The notes: generated from the letters alone by a model not told the origin. Counted from the first letter of the stretch, positions 1-6,722 are shown. The stretch: DNA of 7,369 nt from Campylobacteraceae bacterium (GCA_027083895.1 JALWMN010000042.1:1-7369), one strand, 5' to 3'. Numbers and translations are program-made.

Positions 1-305
<305 letters not shown>

Positions 306-1535
306 CTAGAGCTTGTTTCTCTTTAAAAACTGCTCTTGCGATAATCTATCCTCTACTTTTTCTACTAAATCTTTTATCCAGAGTGTACCATTTTGTAACT
401 CATCTTCACCTATTACCAAACAGTAACGAGCGTTCATTTTATCAGCTGCTTTTAGGTGGGCTTTGAGCTTGCGAGGCGTATACTCTACTGTTACAGTTTC
501 ACTCATCTTAAGAGCTTTTGCAATGGCAATAGCATAATCTAGTGCCACACTATCCATAACACCTATGTAGTATCCACTCTTTTGCTCTTTAGGAAGCGAA
601 ATTAAATCCATCACTCGCTCTATTCCAATTGCAAAACCAATTGCTGGCGTTGGCTTGCCATCTAAGAACTCAACCAATCTATCGTAACGACCACCACCAG
701 CAATGGCACTTTGGGCACCAATTTCGCTACTTACAAACTCAAACGCAGTTTTATTATAGTAGTCTAGTCCACGTACCAAATTACTATTGACCTTATACTC
801 AATACCATTTTGCTCTAGCAAGCTTTTAAGCTTTGTAAAATCACTCTCGCAACTACTGCATAGAGAGCTAGTAATCTTAGGTGCATCCACTAACTGCTCT
901 TTACAGTGAGGGTTTTTACAATCTAAAACCCTAATTGGATTTGTTGTAATTCTTCGATTGCAATCCTCACAAAGCTTCTCTTTTTTCTTCTCTAAAAACT
1001 CTACTAAACTTTCACGATACTTTGGCATACACTCTTGACAACCAAGTGAGTTTATCTCTAACTCATACTTTATATTCAATGCATCAAAAATTGCTGCAAC
1101 AAGCTCGATTATTGTGTAGTCCTCATAAACACTCGCTTCGCCAAAGCTCTCGCAGCCAAATTGGTGAAACTCTCTTAATCGCCCCTTTTGTGGCCGCTCA
1201 TAGCGAAACATTGGACCATAATAGAAGAACTTAAATTTACCTTGTTGTCTATCGAGTTTATTACTAATAAAGAAGCGAACAACCCCTGCTGTTCCCTCAG
1301 GACGCATACAGACATCATTCTCGCCTTTATCAATAAATTGATACATCTCTTTATTAACAATATCGCTACTCTCACCAACCGATCGTTTAAAGAGAGCTGT
1401 ATCTTCTAAAATTGGAGTCTCGACATACGAATACCCATACCTTTTTGCAACAGTCGCAGCCTTCTCTATAAAGTACTGAAACTTTGCCGCATCCTCAAAT
1501 GCTAAATCTTTCATACCTCGAAGTGGCTTTATCAT
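306..1535 (-). CDS. hisS: Histidyl-tRNA synthetase
   Basis: This 409-residue protein charges tRNA-His with histidine using ATP in the cytoplasm; the length is normal for bacterial HisRS. Class II landmarks are in order: motif 1 around residues 38-56, RPEGT (78-82), motif 2 FRYERPQKGRLREFHQFGCE (110-129), the HisRS-specific LVRGLDYYNKTAFE (253-266) with the catalytic arginine at 255, the GGGRYD segment (280-285) and motif 3 GFAIGIERV (300-308). A C-terminal anticodon-binding domain follows (about 320-400). The insertion domain has four cysteine pairs (166/169, 189/192, 206/211, 226/229), which look like metal ligands. ATG is at 1533-1535. The upstream AAAGG on the minus strand lies inside a small hairpin. 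hisS follows tmk after a 171-base gap occupied by a palindromic element, and precedes the aminotransferase gene. Confidence 0.97.
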   Translation of the reverse strand: MIKPLRGMKDLAFEDAAKFQYFIEKAATVAKRYGYSYVETPILEDTALFKRSVGESSDIVNKEMYQFIDKGENDVCMRPEGTAGVVRFFISNKLDRQQGKFKFFYYGPMFRYERPQKGRLREFHQFGCESFGEASVYEDYTIIELVAAIFDALNIKYELEINSLGCQECMPKYRESLVEFLEKKKEKLCEDCNRRITTNPIRVLDCKNPHCKEQLVDAPKITSSLCSSCESDFTKLKSLLEQNGIEYKVNSNLVRGLDYYNKTAFEFVSSEIGAQSAIAGGGRYDRLVEFLDGKPTPAIGFAIGIERVMDLISLPKEQKSGYYIGVMDSVALDYAIAIAKALKMSETVTVEYTPRKLKAHLKAADKMNARYCLVIGEDELQNGTLWIKDLVEKVEDRLSQEQFLKRNKL

Positions 1536-1539
1536 GTTT

Positions 1540-1552
1540 TTACCTTTGGTAA
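1540..1552 (-). promoter_or_regulatory. Hairpin covering the hisS ribosome binding site
   Basis: On the minus strand this reads TTACC-AAA-GGTAA, a perfect 5-bp stem with a three-base loop. It ends four bases before the hisS ATG. The likely Shine-Dalgarno bases (AAAGG) form the loop and the start of the 3' arm, so the structure would partly hide them. The stem is short and AT-rich, so the effect may be weak; a regulatory role is inferred. Confidence 0.45.
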
Positions 1553-1684
1553 GCTTAGAGCTAAGGGCTTAGAGCGAAGAGCTAACAAGGTAGCTCCGCT
1601 ATTTTTTTGTGGCAAAGTCACAAATTTTAGAACGCGGCACAGCCGCACAATTAGCTCTACGCTCTAAGCTCTAATCTCTCAGCT
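1552..1684. repeat. Palindromic multi-hairpin element with heptamer-repeat arms
   Basis: Two inverted 34-base arms (1552-1585 and 1651-1684) match at 29 of 34 positions; the inner 19 bases match at 18. Each arm is a string of 7-base units: GCTTAGA, GCTAAGG, GCTTAGA, GCGAAGA on the left, and TTAGCTC, TACGCTC, TAAGCTC, TAATCTC on the right. The 65-base interior holds three hairpins in a row, each with a three-base loop: TAGC-TCC-GCTA (1591-1601), TTTGTGGC-AAA-GTCACAAA (1606-1624, one G-T pair) and GCGGC-ACA-GCCGC (1634-1646). No open reading frame of note is present. It sits between co-oriented tmk and hisS and resembles an inserted, non-coding repeat element. No U-tract follows the stem on the minus strand, so it is not a standard intrinsic terminator, though such a fold could still affect read-through or RNA stability. 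Confidence 0.75.
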
Positions 1685-1706
1685 TTTTTATCTGGAATTA
1701 TAGCAA

Positions 1707-2279
1707 CTACTTACTAATATACTCTATAATTTTTTTATGGATACTCTCTCTATCTTCTTGTGCATTAATAAGAATGTAGTCTAACTCCATTCTTTTTACT
1801 ACTTTTTTCATATTCTCTTGAATGGTCAAGAGGTACTCAAACCCTCTTGCTTCGATATTATCCTGTTCTCTTTGCCCCACTCTCTCAATTAAAGCCTCTT
1901 TTGTTATCTCAAAGAGTACAATCTTTTGGGGCAATTGGTTATCTAGTGCAAATCGATTAAGCTCTATTAAAAAATCTAAATCAAAGCCAGCACTCATAGC
2001 GTATGCAATACCTGAGAGGAATCCTCTATCAGAGACAATCAGCCTATCCATATTTGGTTTAATCACCTCACTATAGTGCTCAGCTCTATCAGCCAAAAAG
2101 AGAAAGAGTTCAGCCTTAGAAGACTTTATCTCGCTATGAAGCAGCAACTCTCTAGCCTTAACTCCAAACTCTGTTCCACCAGGCTCTTTTGTAACAACAA
2201 TATCTTTTCTAACGCTTTTTAGCATCTCTATCTGTGTTGTCTTACCACACCCATCGATACCTTCGAAAATAACATACAT
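1707..2279 (-). CDS. tmk: Thymidylate kinase
   Basis: This 190-residue enzyme phosphorylates dTMP to dTDP with ATP in dTTP synthesis. The P-loop is GIDGCGKTT (residues 7-15), followed by the dTMP-binding EPGGT (32-36), the DRAEH motif (64-68) and SDRGFLSGIAYA (83-94). A LID-like arginine/acid segment lies near residues 133-147. It is slightly shorter than the roughly 205-210 residues of the E. coli enzyme. The ATG (2277-2279) has AAAGG on the minus strand (2286-2290, six-base spacer), which lies inside the end of coaD. Only one base separates the coaD stop from this ATG, pointing to translational coupling. Start choice is firm because the P-loop begins seven residues in. Confidence 0.96.
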   Translation of the reverse strand: MYVIFEGIDGCGKTTQIEMLKSVRKDIVVTKEPGGTEFGVKARELLLHSEIKSSKAELFLFLADRAEHYSEVIKPNMDRLIVSDRGFLSGIAYAMSAGFDLDFLIELNRFALDNQLPQKIVLFEITKEALIERVGQREQDNIEARGFEYLLTIQENMKKVVKRMELDYILINAQEDRESIHKKIIEYISK

Positions 2280-2280
2280 T

Positions 2281-2748
2281 CTATGCCTTTAAATCACTTA
2301 ATATACTCTTAGGAACAAGGTGGTCAATTTTGCCACCATGCATCAAAATAGCCCGTACTATCGATGAACTTATAAAGGCATACTGCAAACTTGGCATCAA
2401 ATAGACAGTATCTAAATCGCTCTTTAAAGAGGCATTTGCATATCCCATCTGTAACTCATACTCAAAATCACTCACTGCTCTAAGGCCCCGTATAATAGTA
2501 TTTGCCTCTAACTCATCACTTAAATTTGCTAACAACCCTTCAAAGCCCACTACTTTAGTTTTAGGAAAATTTTGGGTGGCTTTTTGTACTAGAGCAACTC
2601 TCTTTTCAAAACTAAACATAGGATTCTTTGCTTTGTTTTGAGCAACTGCTACAATTACCTCATCAAAAATTTTACATGCTCTCTTAATAATATCTAAATG
2701 CCCCAAAGTTATAGGATCAAATGTCCCAGGATAAATTGCTCGTTTCAT
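2281..2748 (-). CDS. coaD: Phosphopantetheine adenylyltransferase
   Basis: This 155-residue protein transfers AMP from ATP to 4'-phosphopantetheine, giving dephospho-CoA, the penultimate step of CoA synthesis. The nucleotidyltransferase signature [12 protein letters not shown] is at residues 6-17, with TLGH as the TxGH ATP-binding motif. [15 protein letters not shown] (about 90-105) and ISSSIVR (about 128-134) are further family hallmarks. An in-frame ATG 33 bases upstream would add 11 residues, but it lies inside the ubiX coding region. The ATG at 2746-2748 has GGAG (2754-2757, five-base spacer) and gives the standard N-terminus [12 protein letters not shown]. One base separates it from the ubiX stop upstream, and one base separates its own stop from tmk. 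Confidence 0.96.
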   Translation of the reverse strand: MKRAIYPGTFDPITLGHLDIIKRACKIFDEVIVAVAQNKAKNPMFSFEKRVALVQKATQNFPKTKVVGFEGLLANLSDELEANTIIRGLRAVSDFEYELQMGYANASLKSDLDTVYLMPSLQYAFISSSIVRAILMHGGKIDHLVPKSILSDLKA

Positions 2749-2749
2749 C

Positions 2750-3271
2750 TTAACTCCATCGCTTAAATAGATTATGCTCAATTCCTAAAACATCATACCA
2801 TTTGCCAATAATAAACCTCTCCATCTCATCAATCGTTTTTGCTTCGCTATAGTATGCAATCACAGGTGGTGCAATTACAACACCTAATGCAGCTAATTTT
2901 TGCATATTCTCGAGTGCTATTGCAGAAAATGGCATCTCTCTTGGAGCCAAAAGAAGCTTTTTTTGCTCCTTTATGGCTACGGCTGCTACGCGTGTGACTA
3001 AATTATCGCTAATACCACATGCAATTTTTGCTAATGTATTCATTGAGCATGGAATAATTGCAGTAGCATCAACTCGAAATGATCCACTTGAGATAGAAGC
3101 AGCTATATCGCTACTATCATGGAGAGTTACTCGATTTTGTTCAAACTGCTCAACTATTTTAGCATTTTTCGACACAATAAGATGCACATCAATATTTTGT
3201 GGAAGGTATCGAATAAATTTCAGACCTAATCCAACACCACTTGCTCCACTAATAGCTACAACAAGTCTCAA
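2750..3271 (-). CDS. ubiX: Flavin prenyltransferase (UbiX/Pad1 family)
   Basis: This 173-residue flavoprotein attaches a dimethylallyl group to FMN, making the prenyl-FMN cofactor of UbiD-type decarboxylases. SGASG (8-12) is the FMN-binding loop. The core [19 protein letters not shown] (72-90) is typical of the family, as are PREMP (110-114) and NM..LA..G..I.PP...YY (122-141). The start is TTG at 3269-3271, with GGAA/AGGA at 3277-3281 about six bases away; it gives the standard N-terminus [12 protein letters not shown]. The open frame extends further upstream, but only through the tRNA-Leu gene, so a longer protein is unlikely. In Campylobacterota, which generally make menaquinone by the futalosine route, the decarboxylation partner may be a menaquinone-pathway UbiD homologue; this is inferred. 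Confidence 0.93.
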   Translation of the reverse strand: MRLVVAISGASGVGLGLKFIRYLPQNIDVHLIVSKNAKIVEQFEQNRVTLHDSSDIAASISSGSFRVDATAIIPCSMNTLAKIACGISDNLVTRVAAVAIKEQKKLLLAPREMPFSAIALENMQKLAALGVVIAPPVIAYYSEAKTIDEMERFIIGKWYDVLGIEHNLFKRWS

Positions 3272-3277
3272 ACTAGT

Positions 3278-3299
3278 TCCTATTTTTTTATGAAGTATA
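3278..3299 (-). promoter_or_regulatory. Possible ubiX promoter (-10) and ribosome binding site
   Basis: On the minus strand TATACT (3294-3299) matches the sigma-70 -10 consensus at five of six positions and lies between tRNA-Leu and ubiX. No clear -35 box is present; this is common in Campylobacterota promoters. AGGA at 3278-3281, six bases before TTG, is the ribosome binding site that decides the ubiX start. ubiX could instead be read from the promoter upstream of the tRNA, since no terminator is visible between them. Confidence 0.35.
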
Positions 3300-3335
3300 T
3301 CGAAAGTAAGGTAAGAATTTAAAGGAGTTCTTAAG

Positions 3336-3421
3336 TGGTACCTCGGGTCGGACTCGAACCGACACGGGCAAAGCCCACCAGATTTTGAATCTAGCGTGTC
3401 TACCAATTCCACCACCGAGGC
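3336..3421 (-). tRNA. tRNA-Leu (anticodon CAA, reads UUG)
   Basis: The 86-base gene folds into a class II tRNA. The acceptor stem is GCCTCGG paired with CCGAGGT (first pair G-U), followed by discriminator A and an encoded CCA. The anticodon loop TTCAAAA gives anticodon CAA, on a stem CTAGA/TCTGG with a U-G pair. The long variable arm contains GGGC-TTT-GCCC, and the T arm is GTCGG-TTCGAGT-CCGAC. The long variable arm, A73 and anticodon all fit leucine. It lies 64 bases upstream of ubiX and directly downstream of a candidate structured RNA, both on the same strand. The start codon of ubiX is TTG, but as an initiator it is read by initiator tRNA, so the match is coincidental. Confidence 0.97.
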
Positions 3422-3701
3422 ATTATCACCGCACCAAGTAACTAACTCAAACTTTTTATTGGCAATTTAGCTCATAGGCAAAACTGACTTTCTCAGAACT
3501 AGCCATAGGCTAATTCAAGAAAATCTAAAGCAGCACATAAACAAAGTGCCACACCCTGCAAGAAGAGCAATACATACAAATCTGTGCACAAATAAACCTA
3601 TAAACTCCCTCTTGGAGAGGGTCCTTTGAATCTTTTTGCACACATCTTATCACATTTTACTCTCTCAAAAATCGAGATAACTACTTGGTGCAGTGATAAA
3701 G
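3422..3701 (-). ncRNA. Candidate structured RNA closed by a 22-bp helix, upstream of tRNA-Leu
   Basis: The 352-base gap between hup and tRNA-Leu has no convincing gene. On the minus strand, bases 3678-3699 pair with 3423-3444 over 22 consecutive positions: 19 Watson-Crick pairs plus three G-U pairs (3692/3430, 3681/3441, 3680/3442). On the plus strand those three become A-C mismatches, so pairing favours a minus-strand RNA. The 3' arm ends two bases before the tRNA 5' end, so RNase P cleavage could release it. Internal stems include CCCTCT-CCA-AGAGGG (3607-3621), nested in TGTGCA/TGCACA (3637-3642 with 3583-3588); TAGCC-TAT-GGCTA (3500-3512); CTGA/TCAG (3484-3496); and TCTC/GAGA near 3663-3677. 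I see none of the conserved motifs of RNase P RNA, tmRNA or SRP RNA, and it is longer than a usual 6S RNA. It may be a new RNA or a processed tRNA leader. Confidence 0.45.
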
Positions 3702-3708
3702 AGTTAAA

Positions 3709-3714
3709 ATAATA
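3709..3714 (-). promoter_or_regulatory. Putative -10 box for the candidate RNA and tRNA-Leu
   Basis: The minus strand reads TATTAT here, five of six matches to TATAAT. A start about seven bases downstream falls at 3700-3702, exactly where the 5' arm of the 22-bp helix begins. No TTGACA-like -35 is seen at the right distance. The match is to an AT-rich hexamer in AT-rich DNA, so position is the main support. Confidence 0.4.
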
Positions 3715-3745
3715 GAACAGATTTAATTAAAAGTAGTTTAACTAC

Positions 3746-3782
3746 AAAAATGGAGAGTTTTTAGAGATTACTCTTAACTCTC
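3746..3782 (-). terminator. Rho-independent terminator of hup
   Basis: On the minus strand GAGAGTT (3776-3782) pairs with AACTCTC (3753-3759), and inside it AGAG pairs with CTCT around a four-base loop (3763-3774). The sequence then runs CATTTTTG, giving a five-T tract at 3746-3750. The hup stop codon TAA (3774-3776) lies inside the hairpin. This would separate hup from the downstream RNA and tRNA genes. Confidence 0.55.
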
Positions 3783-4052
3783 TTCAATAATCGCTTTTAA
3801 CTTTTTACTTGGTTTAAAACGAATCCCATACTTCTCCTCTACCTTTACCTTCTTAGTAGTACCTGGAATATAGATTTCACGTGCATTCTTCTTTACTGGT
3901 ACGAAAGAGCCAAAGCCAATGAATGAGACCGCTTCTCTAGCCTTTAATGCCTCTGTTACAGAATCTAACATAGAGTTAACAATCACCTCTACTTCACCAC
4001 GTGGTAGTCCAGTCTTTTCAGCTACCTCACTAATTAACATTGATTTTTTCAT
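3774..4052 (-). CDS. HU/IHF-family DNA-binding protein
   Basis: This 92-residue basic protein has the size of a bacterial HU subunit, a dimer that bends DNA and organises the nucleoid. The N-terminal helices (about 3-40) lead into SFIGFGSF (43-50), the family hallmark, then a beta-arm with KKNAREIYIPGTTKKVKV (54-71), where proline 63 matches the intercalating proline. The C-terminal part is IRFKPSKKLK (77-86). The ATG at 4050-4052 is chosen because AAGGA (4059-4063) lies six bases upstream. An in-frame TTG two codons earlier would sit too close to that site. It is monocistronic, divergent from ftsK. It diverges from the E. coli HU arm (PGTTKK rather than NPQTGK), and I cannot say whether it is HU or an IHF-like paralogue, so I give no symbol. 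Confidence 0.93.
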   Translation of the reverse strand: MKKSMLISEVAEKTGLPRGEVEVIVNSMLDSVTEALKAREAVSFIGFGSFVPVKKNAREIYIPGTTKKVKVEEKYGIRFKPSKKLKAIIEES

Positions 4053-4097
4053 GGACAATCCTTCATATTTGCTAAAGATAAAAAAATTTTAACAATA

Positions 4098-4126
4098 ATT
4101 AAATAAACTAAAAAAAAATATGTCAA
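4098..4126 (-). promoter_or_regulatory. Putative hup promoter
   Basis: The minus strand has a perfect TTGACA -35 (4121-4126), a 17-base spacer containing a nine-T run, and TTTAAT (4098-4103) as a weaker -10. This would give a leader of about 40 bases before the hup ATG. The -10 lacks the important A at position 2, so the exact box is uncertain. Confidence 0.45.
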
Positions 4127-4278
4127 TTTGAAATTATTTTTATCCCAAATAATGCATTAGAATTCTCTAAAAATAAAAAATGTACCATTTATGTCTATTT
4201 TTTCGAAACTCTTTTTACCATTTTTTTACAAGCTTATTCCCACAAACTCTTCTTTTAAATAAAAGTAGAAAGCTCATA

Positions 4279-4307
4279 TGATATAATATAATTAAAAAAT
4301 TTAGGAA
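4279..4307 (+). promoter_or_regulatory. ftsK extended -10 promoter and ribosome binding site
   Basis: TATAAT at 4282-4287 is a perfect -10 box, preceded by TG one base away (4279-4280), an extended -10. A second TATAAT overlaps at 4287-4292. No -35 box is seen at 17 bases, which an extended -10 can tolerate. AGGAA (4303-4307) then lies four bases before the ftsK ATG. The leader would be short, under about 20 bases. Confidence 0.55.
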
Positions 4308-4311
4308 ATCG

Positions 4312-6501
4312 ATGCTAGCTCTCTTTACAACATTTACACTATTAATGTATATTCTCTTTTGTACAATTTTTCACGACTCAAATTTAGTTGGTGTCATTGG
4401 AAGCACAATTGGAAAGTGGAATATTAAAACTTTTGGCTATGTTGCATATATTAACTTTCTCTTTATTCTACTACCCCTTTATAGTTTTTATAAAAATCCA
4501 AAATTGAGATCAAAACTAGATCCATATAGTGGGTGGCTCCTTCTTTTAATCTCAACTCTTCTTTTTCAAGCACTTACTGTAGAAGAGAGCGGAACTATTA
4601 GCCATCTACTCTATAGCTCTTTAATTCCATATATAGGAAAAGCTGGATTATGGTTTCTATTACTGCTTACTACAATACTATCGCTTACACTCATAACACA
4701 AAAGGAGATACCAGAACTCTTTGAACTTCCAAATCTTAATACCTTTAATAACTATCTTAATAATATTCAAGAGAAGCTAACTATTAGCATAAATAGACTA
4801 TTTGCAGCGAATGATGGTGGACTCTTGAGAGATTTTCCATTGACAAAACAAAATACTACTCAAAAACCAACTCAAAAAGAAAAACCAATGAGTAGTAAAA
4901 AAGATACAAAAGAGAGAACAACTACGAAAACTACAAAAACAAAAGCCCATAAGCCTTCAAAAGAGCTACAAAAAGAGCCTCAAAAAGACTCTAATACACA
5001 ACTAACAAACGAAAGTAAAGAGCCAAAAGTTGTAATCTTAAATGAGCTAGAGGAGAATAAAAAACTTCTTGAGCAGCTCGATAAAGGTGAAATTGAGAAG
5101 CCTAAAAACTTTAAATTGCCTAAACTAGACTTTCTACAAAAACCAAAAAAGGGCTCTTATAAAATTGATGATAATGAATTAGATAGAAAAATTGCTACCC
5201 TTAAAGCTAAATTAGAGCAGTTTAAGATAAAAGGGGATGTTGTAAAAACTTATACTGGGCCACTTGTGACAACTTTTGAATTTAAACCACCAGAGAATAT
5301 AAAAGTTTCAAAAATTTTAAATTTGCAAGACGATTTAGCAATGGCTCTTAGTGCCGAGACTATTCGTATTCAAGCCCCAATACCTGGTAGGAATGTTGTA
5401 GGTATAGAGATACCAAACGATAAATTTGAAACAATATATTTAAGAGAAATATTAGAGAGCAAACTCTTTAAAGAGACAAAATCTCCACTCGCTGTAGCTC
5501 TTGGAAAGGATATAGTTGGCAAACCATTTATTACCGATATTAAAAAACTGCCACATCTACTCATTGCTGGAACAACAGGTAGTGGGAAATCTGTTGGAAT
5601 AAATGCTATGTTACTCTCACTGCTTTATCGTAATGGACCAGATAACTTAAAACTTATCCTTATAGATCCAAAAATGCTTGAGTTCTCAATATATAATGAT
5701 ATTCCACACCTTCTAACTCCTGTAATTATAGAACCTAAAAAGGCTGTTATTGCTCTTGCAAACCTTGTTAAAGAGATGGAGAGACGCTATCAATTAATGG
5801 CACAACATAAAGTAAAAAATATAGATAACTACAATAGTAAAGCGAAAAAAGAAGGACTCGAACATATGCCATATATAGTTGTAGTTATCGATGAGTTAGC
5901 AGACTTAATGATGACAGCAGGTAAAGAGGTAGAGTACTCTATAGCAAGACTTGCCCAGATGGCTAGAGCTGCTGGTATTCATATAATCGTTGCCACACAA
6001 AGACCAAGTGTAGATGTTGTAACAGGGCTTATTAAAGCGAACTTACCAGCAAGATTAAGTTATAAGGTTGGACAAAAAATAGATTCTAAAGTGATCCTAG
6101 ATACTATGGGGGCAGAATCTCTGCTAGGTCGTGGAGACGCCCTATTTACTCCACCTGGAATGACTGGACTTGTTAGAATCCATGCCCCTTGGAATAGCGA
6201 AGAGGAGATAGAAAGAGTAGTAGAGTTTTTAAAAGCACAACAAGCCCCAGAGTATGATGATAGCTATTTTAAAAGTGGAAGCGATGGTGAAGATGAGATC
6301 ACAAATGGGGCTATAGAACTTGATCCTCTCTATGAACAAGCAAAAGAGGTTGTACTTACGGATAGAAAAAGCTCAATAAGTTATCTACAAAGAAAACTCC
6401 AAATAGGCTATAATAGAGCCGCTAATATTATTGAACAGTTAGAGAAAATGGGAGTTTTAAGCCCACCCAACAGCAAGGGTAATAGAGAGATACTGCTCTA
6501 A
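4312..6501 (+). CDS. ftsK: DNA translocase FtsK
   Basis: This 729-residue membrane-anchored ATPase pumps DNA through the closing septum and promotes dimer resolution by Xer recombination. Four hydrophobic segments (about 2-20, 43-60, 74-88, 111-128) form the membrane domain. A Lys/Thr/Glu-rich linker follows (about 175-280). The motor has an alpha domain (about 285-400), Walker A GTTGSGKS (420-427), Walker B VVVIDELADL (523-532, Asp527-Glu528) and ATQRPSVDVVTG (561-572). The C-terminal gamma winged-helix domain (about 671-729) carries QIGYNRAANIIEQLEKMG, like the DNA-reading helix of other FtsK proteins. It is far shorter than E. coli FtsK (over 1300 residues), mostly through the short linker. 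It ends with tandem stops TAATAA. In Campylobacterota the partner is usually a single recombinase XerH at difH; neither is in view. Confidence 0.97.
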   Translation: MLALFTTFTLLMYILFCTIFHDSNLVGVIGSTIGKWNIKTFGYVAYINFLFILLPLYSFYKNPKLRSKLDPYSGWLLLLISTLLFQALTVEESGTISHLLYSSLIPYIGKAGLWFLLLLTTILSLTLITQKEIPELFELPNLNTFNNYLNNIQEKLTISINRLFAANDGGLLRDFPLTKQNTTQKPTQKEKPMSSKKDTKERTTTKTTKTKAHKPSKELQKEPQKDSNTQLTNESKEPKVVILNELEENKKLLEQLDKGEIEKPKNFKLPKLDFLQKPKKGSYKIDDNELDRKIATLKAKLEQFKIKGDVVKTYTGPLVTTFEFKPPENIKVSKILNLQDDLAMALSAETIRIQAPIPGRNVVGIEIPNDKFETIYLREILESKLFKETKSPLAVALGKDIVGKPFITDIKKLPHLLIAGTTGSGKSVGINAMLLSLLYRNGPDNLKLILIDPKMLEFSIYNDIPHLLTPVIIEPKKAVIALANLVKEMERRYQLMAQHKVKNIDNYNSKAKKEGLEHMPYIVVVIDELADLMMTAGKEVEYSIARLAQMARAAGIHIIVATQRPSVDVVTGLIKANLPARLSYKVGQKIDSKVILDTMGAESLLGRGDALFTPPGMTGLVRIHAPWNSEEEIERVVEFLKAQQAPEYDDSYFKSGSDGEDEITNGAIELDPLYEQAKEVVLTDRKSSISYLQRKLQIGYNRAANIIEQLEKMGVLSPPNSKGNREILL

Positions 6502-6548
6502 TAACAACTTAATGTTAAACACTAAAAGCTTTTATGCACTACACCACT

Positions 6549-6576
6549 CACTAATCACTAGTCACTAATGACTATT
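6549..6576. repeat. Tandem 7-base repeat after ftsK
   Basis: Four consecutive 7-base units are CACTAAT, CACTAGT, CACTAAT and GACTATT; further CACT words precede them at 6537 and 6545. The array sits about 50 bases after the ftsK stop in non-coding DNA. It shares the 7-base period, but not the sequence, of the arms of the element between tmk and hisS. Just before it is a perfect 12-base palindrome, TAAAAGCTTTTA (6523-6534), too weak to call a terminator. Confidence 0.6.
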
Positions 6577-6602
6577 CCGTCCTAAATAGTAACACTTTCT
6601 CT

Positions 6603-6630
6603 TTTACACTGTAACAATACGATACATAAT
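6603..6630 (+). promoter_or_regulatory. Putative acnB promoter with operator-like palindrome
   Basis: TTTACA (6603-6608) and CATAAT (6625-6630) each match the sigma-70 boxes at five of six positions, with a 16-base spacer. The palindrome TTACA-C-TGTAA (6604-6614) overlaps the -35 box and could be an operator. The leader to acnB would be about 85 bases and contains a weak ATTGG/CCAAT hairpin (6656-6674). The 221-base gap holds no gene. Confidence 0.4.
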
Positions 6631-6722
6631 AGAAATTCCTCTTTTATTAACTAAGATTGGTGTTTTTTTCCAATAGAACTTTTGTTAATATTGTTTATCA
6701 AATCAAAAATTTAGGAGTTGCA

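Noticed and set aside
1022..1409. Short plus- and minus-strand frames inside hisS
   Set aside because: All overlap the clearly conserved HisRS coding sequence in other frames and have no recognisable domain.
1536..1706. tmk-hisS palindrome as a standard intrinsic terminator
   Set aside because: No T-tract follows the stem on the minus strand, and hisS follows in the same direction.
2749..2781. Upstream ATG giving coaD 11 extra residues
   Set aside because: It lies within ubiX, and the conserved YPGTFDP motif normally begins about six residues from the N-terminus.
3272..3415. Open frame extending ubiX upstream by 48 codons (MVELVDTLDSKSGG...)
   Set aside because: The extra residues are a translation of the tRNA-Leu gene; the family N-terminus and ribosome site both fit TTG at 3269-3271.
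3336..3421. tRNA-Leu as an integration (att) site for a genomic island
   Set aside because: No integrase, no repeated tRNA 3' end and normal housekeeping genes on both sides.
3500..3596. Small hydrophobic frame on the minus strand (TTG start, about 30 residues, containing YVLLFLQGVALCLCAAL)
   Set aside because: It has only a weak AGG site and a TTG start, and lies within the candidate structured RNA; no homology is recognisable.
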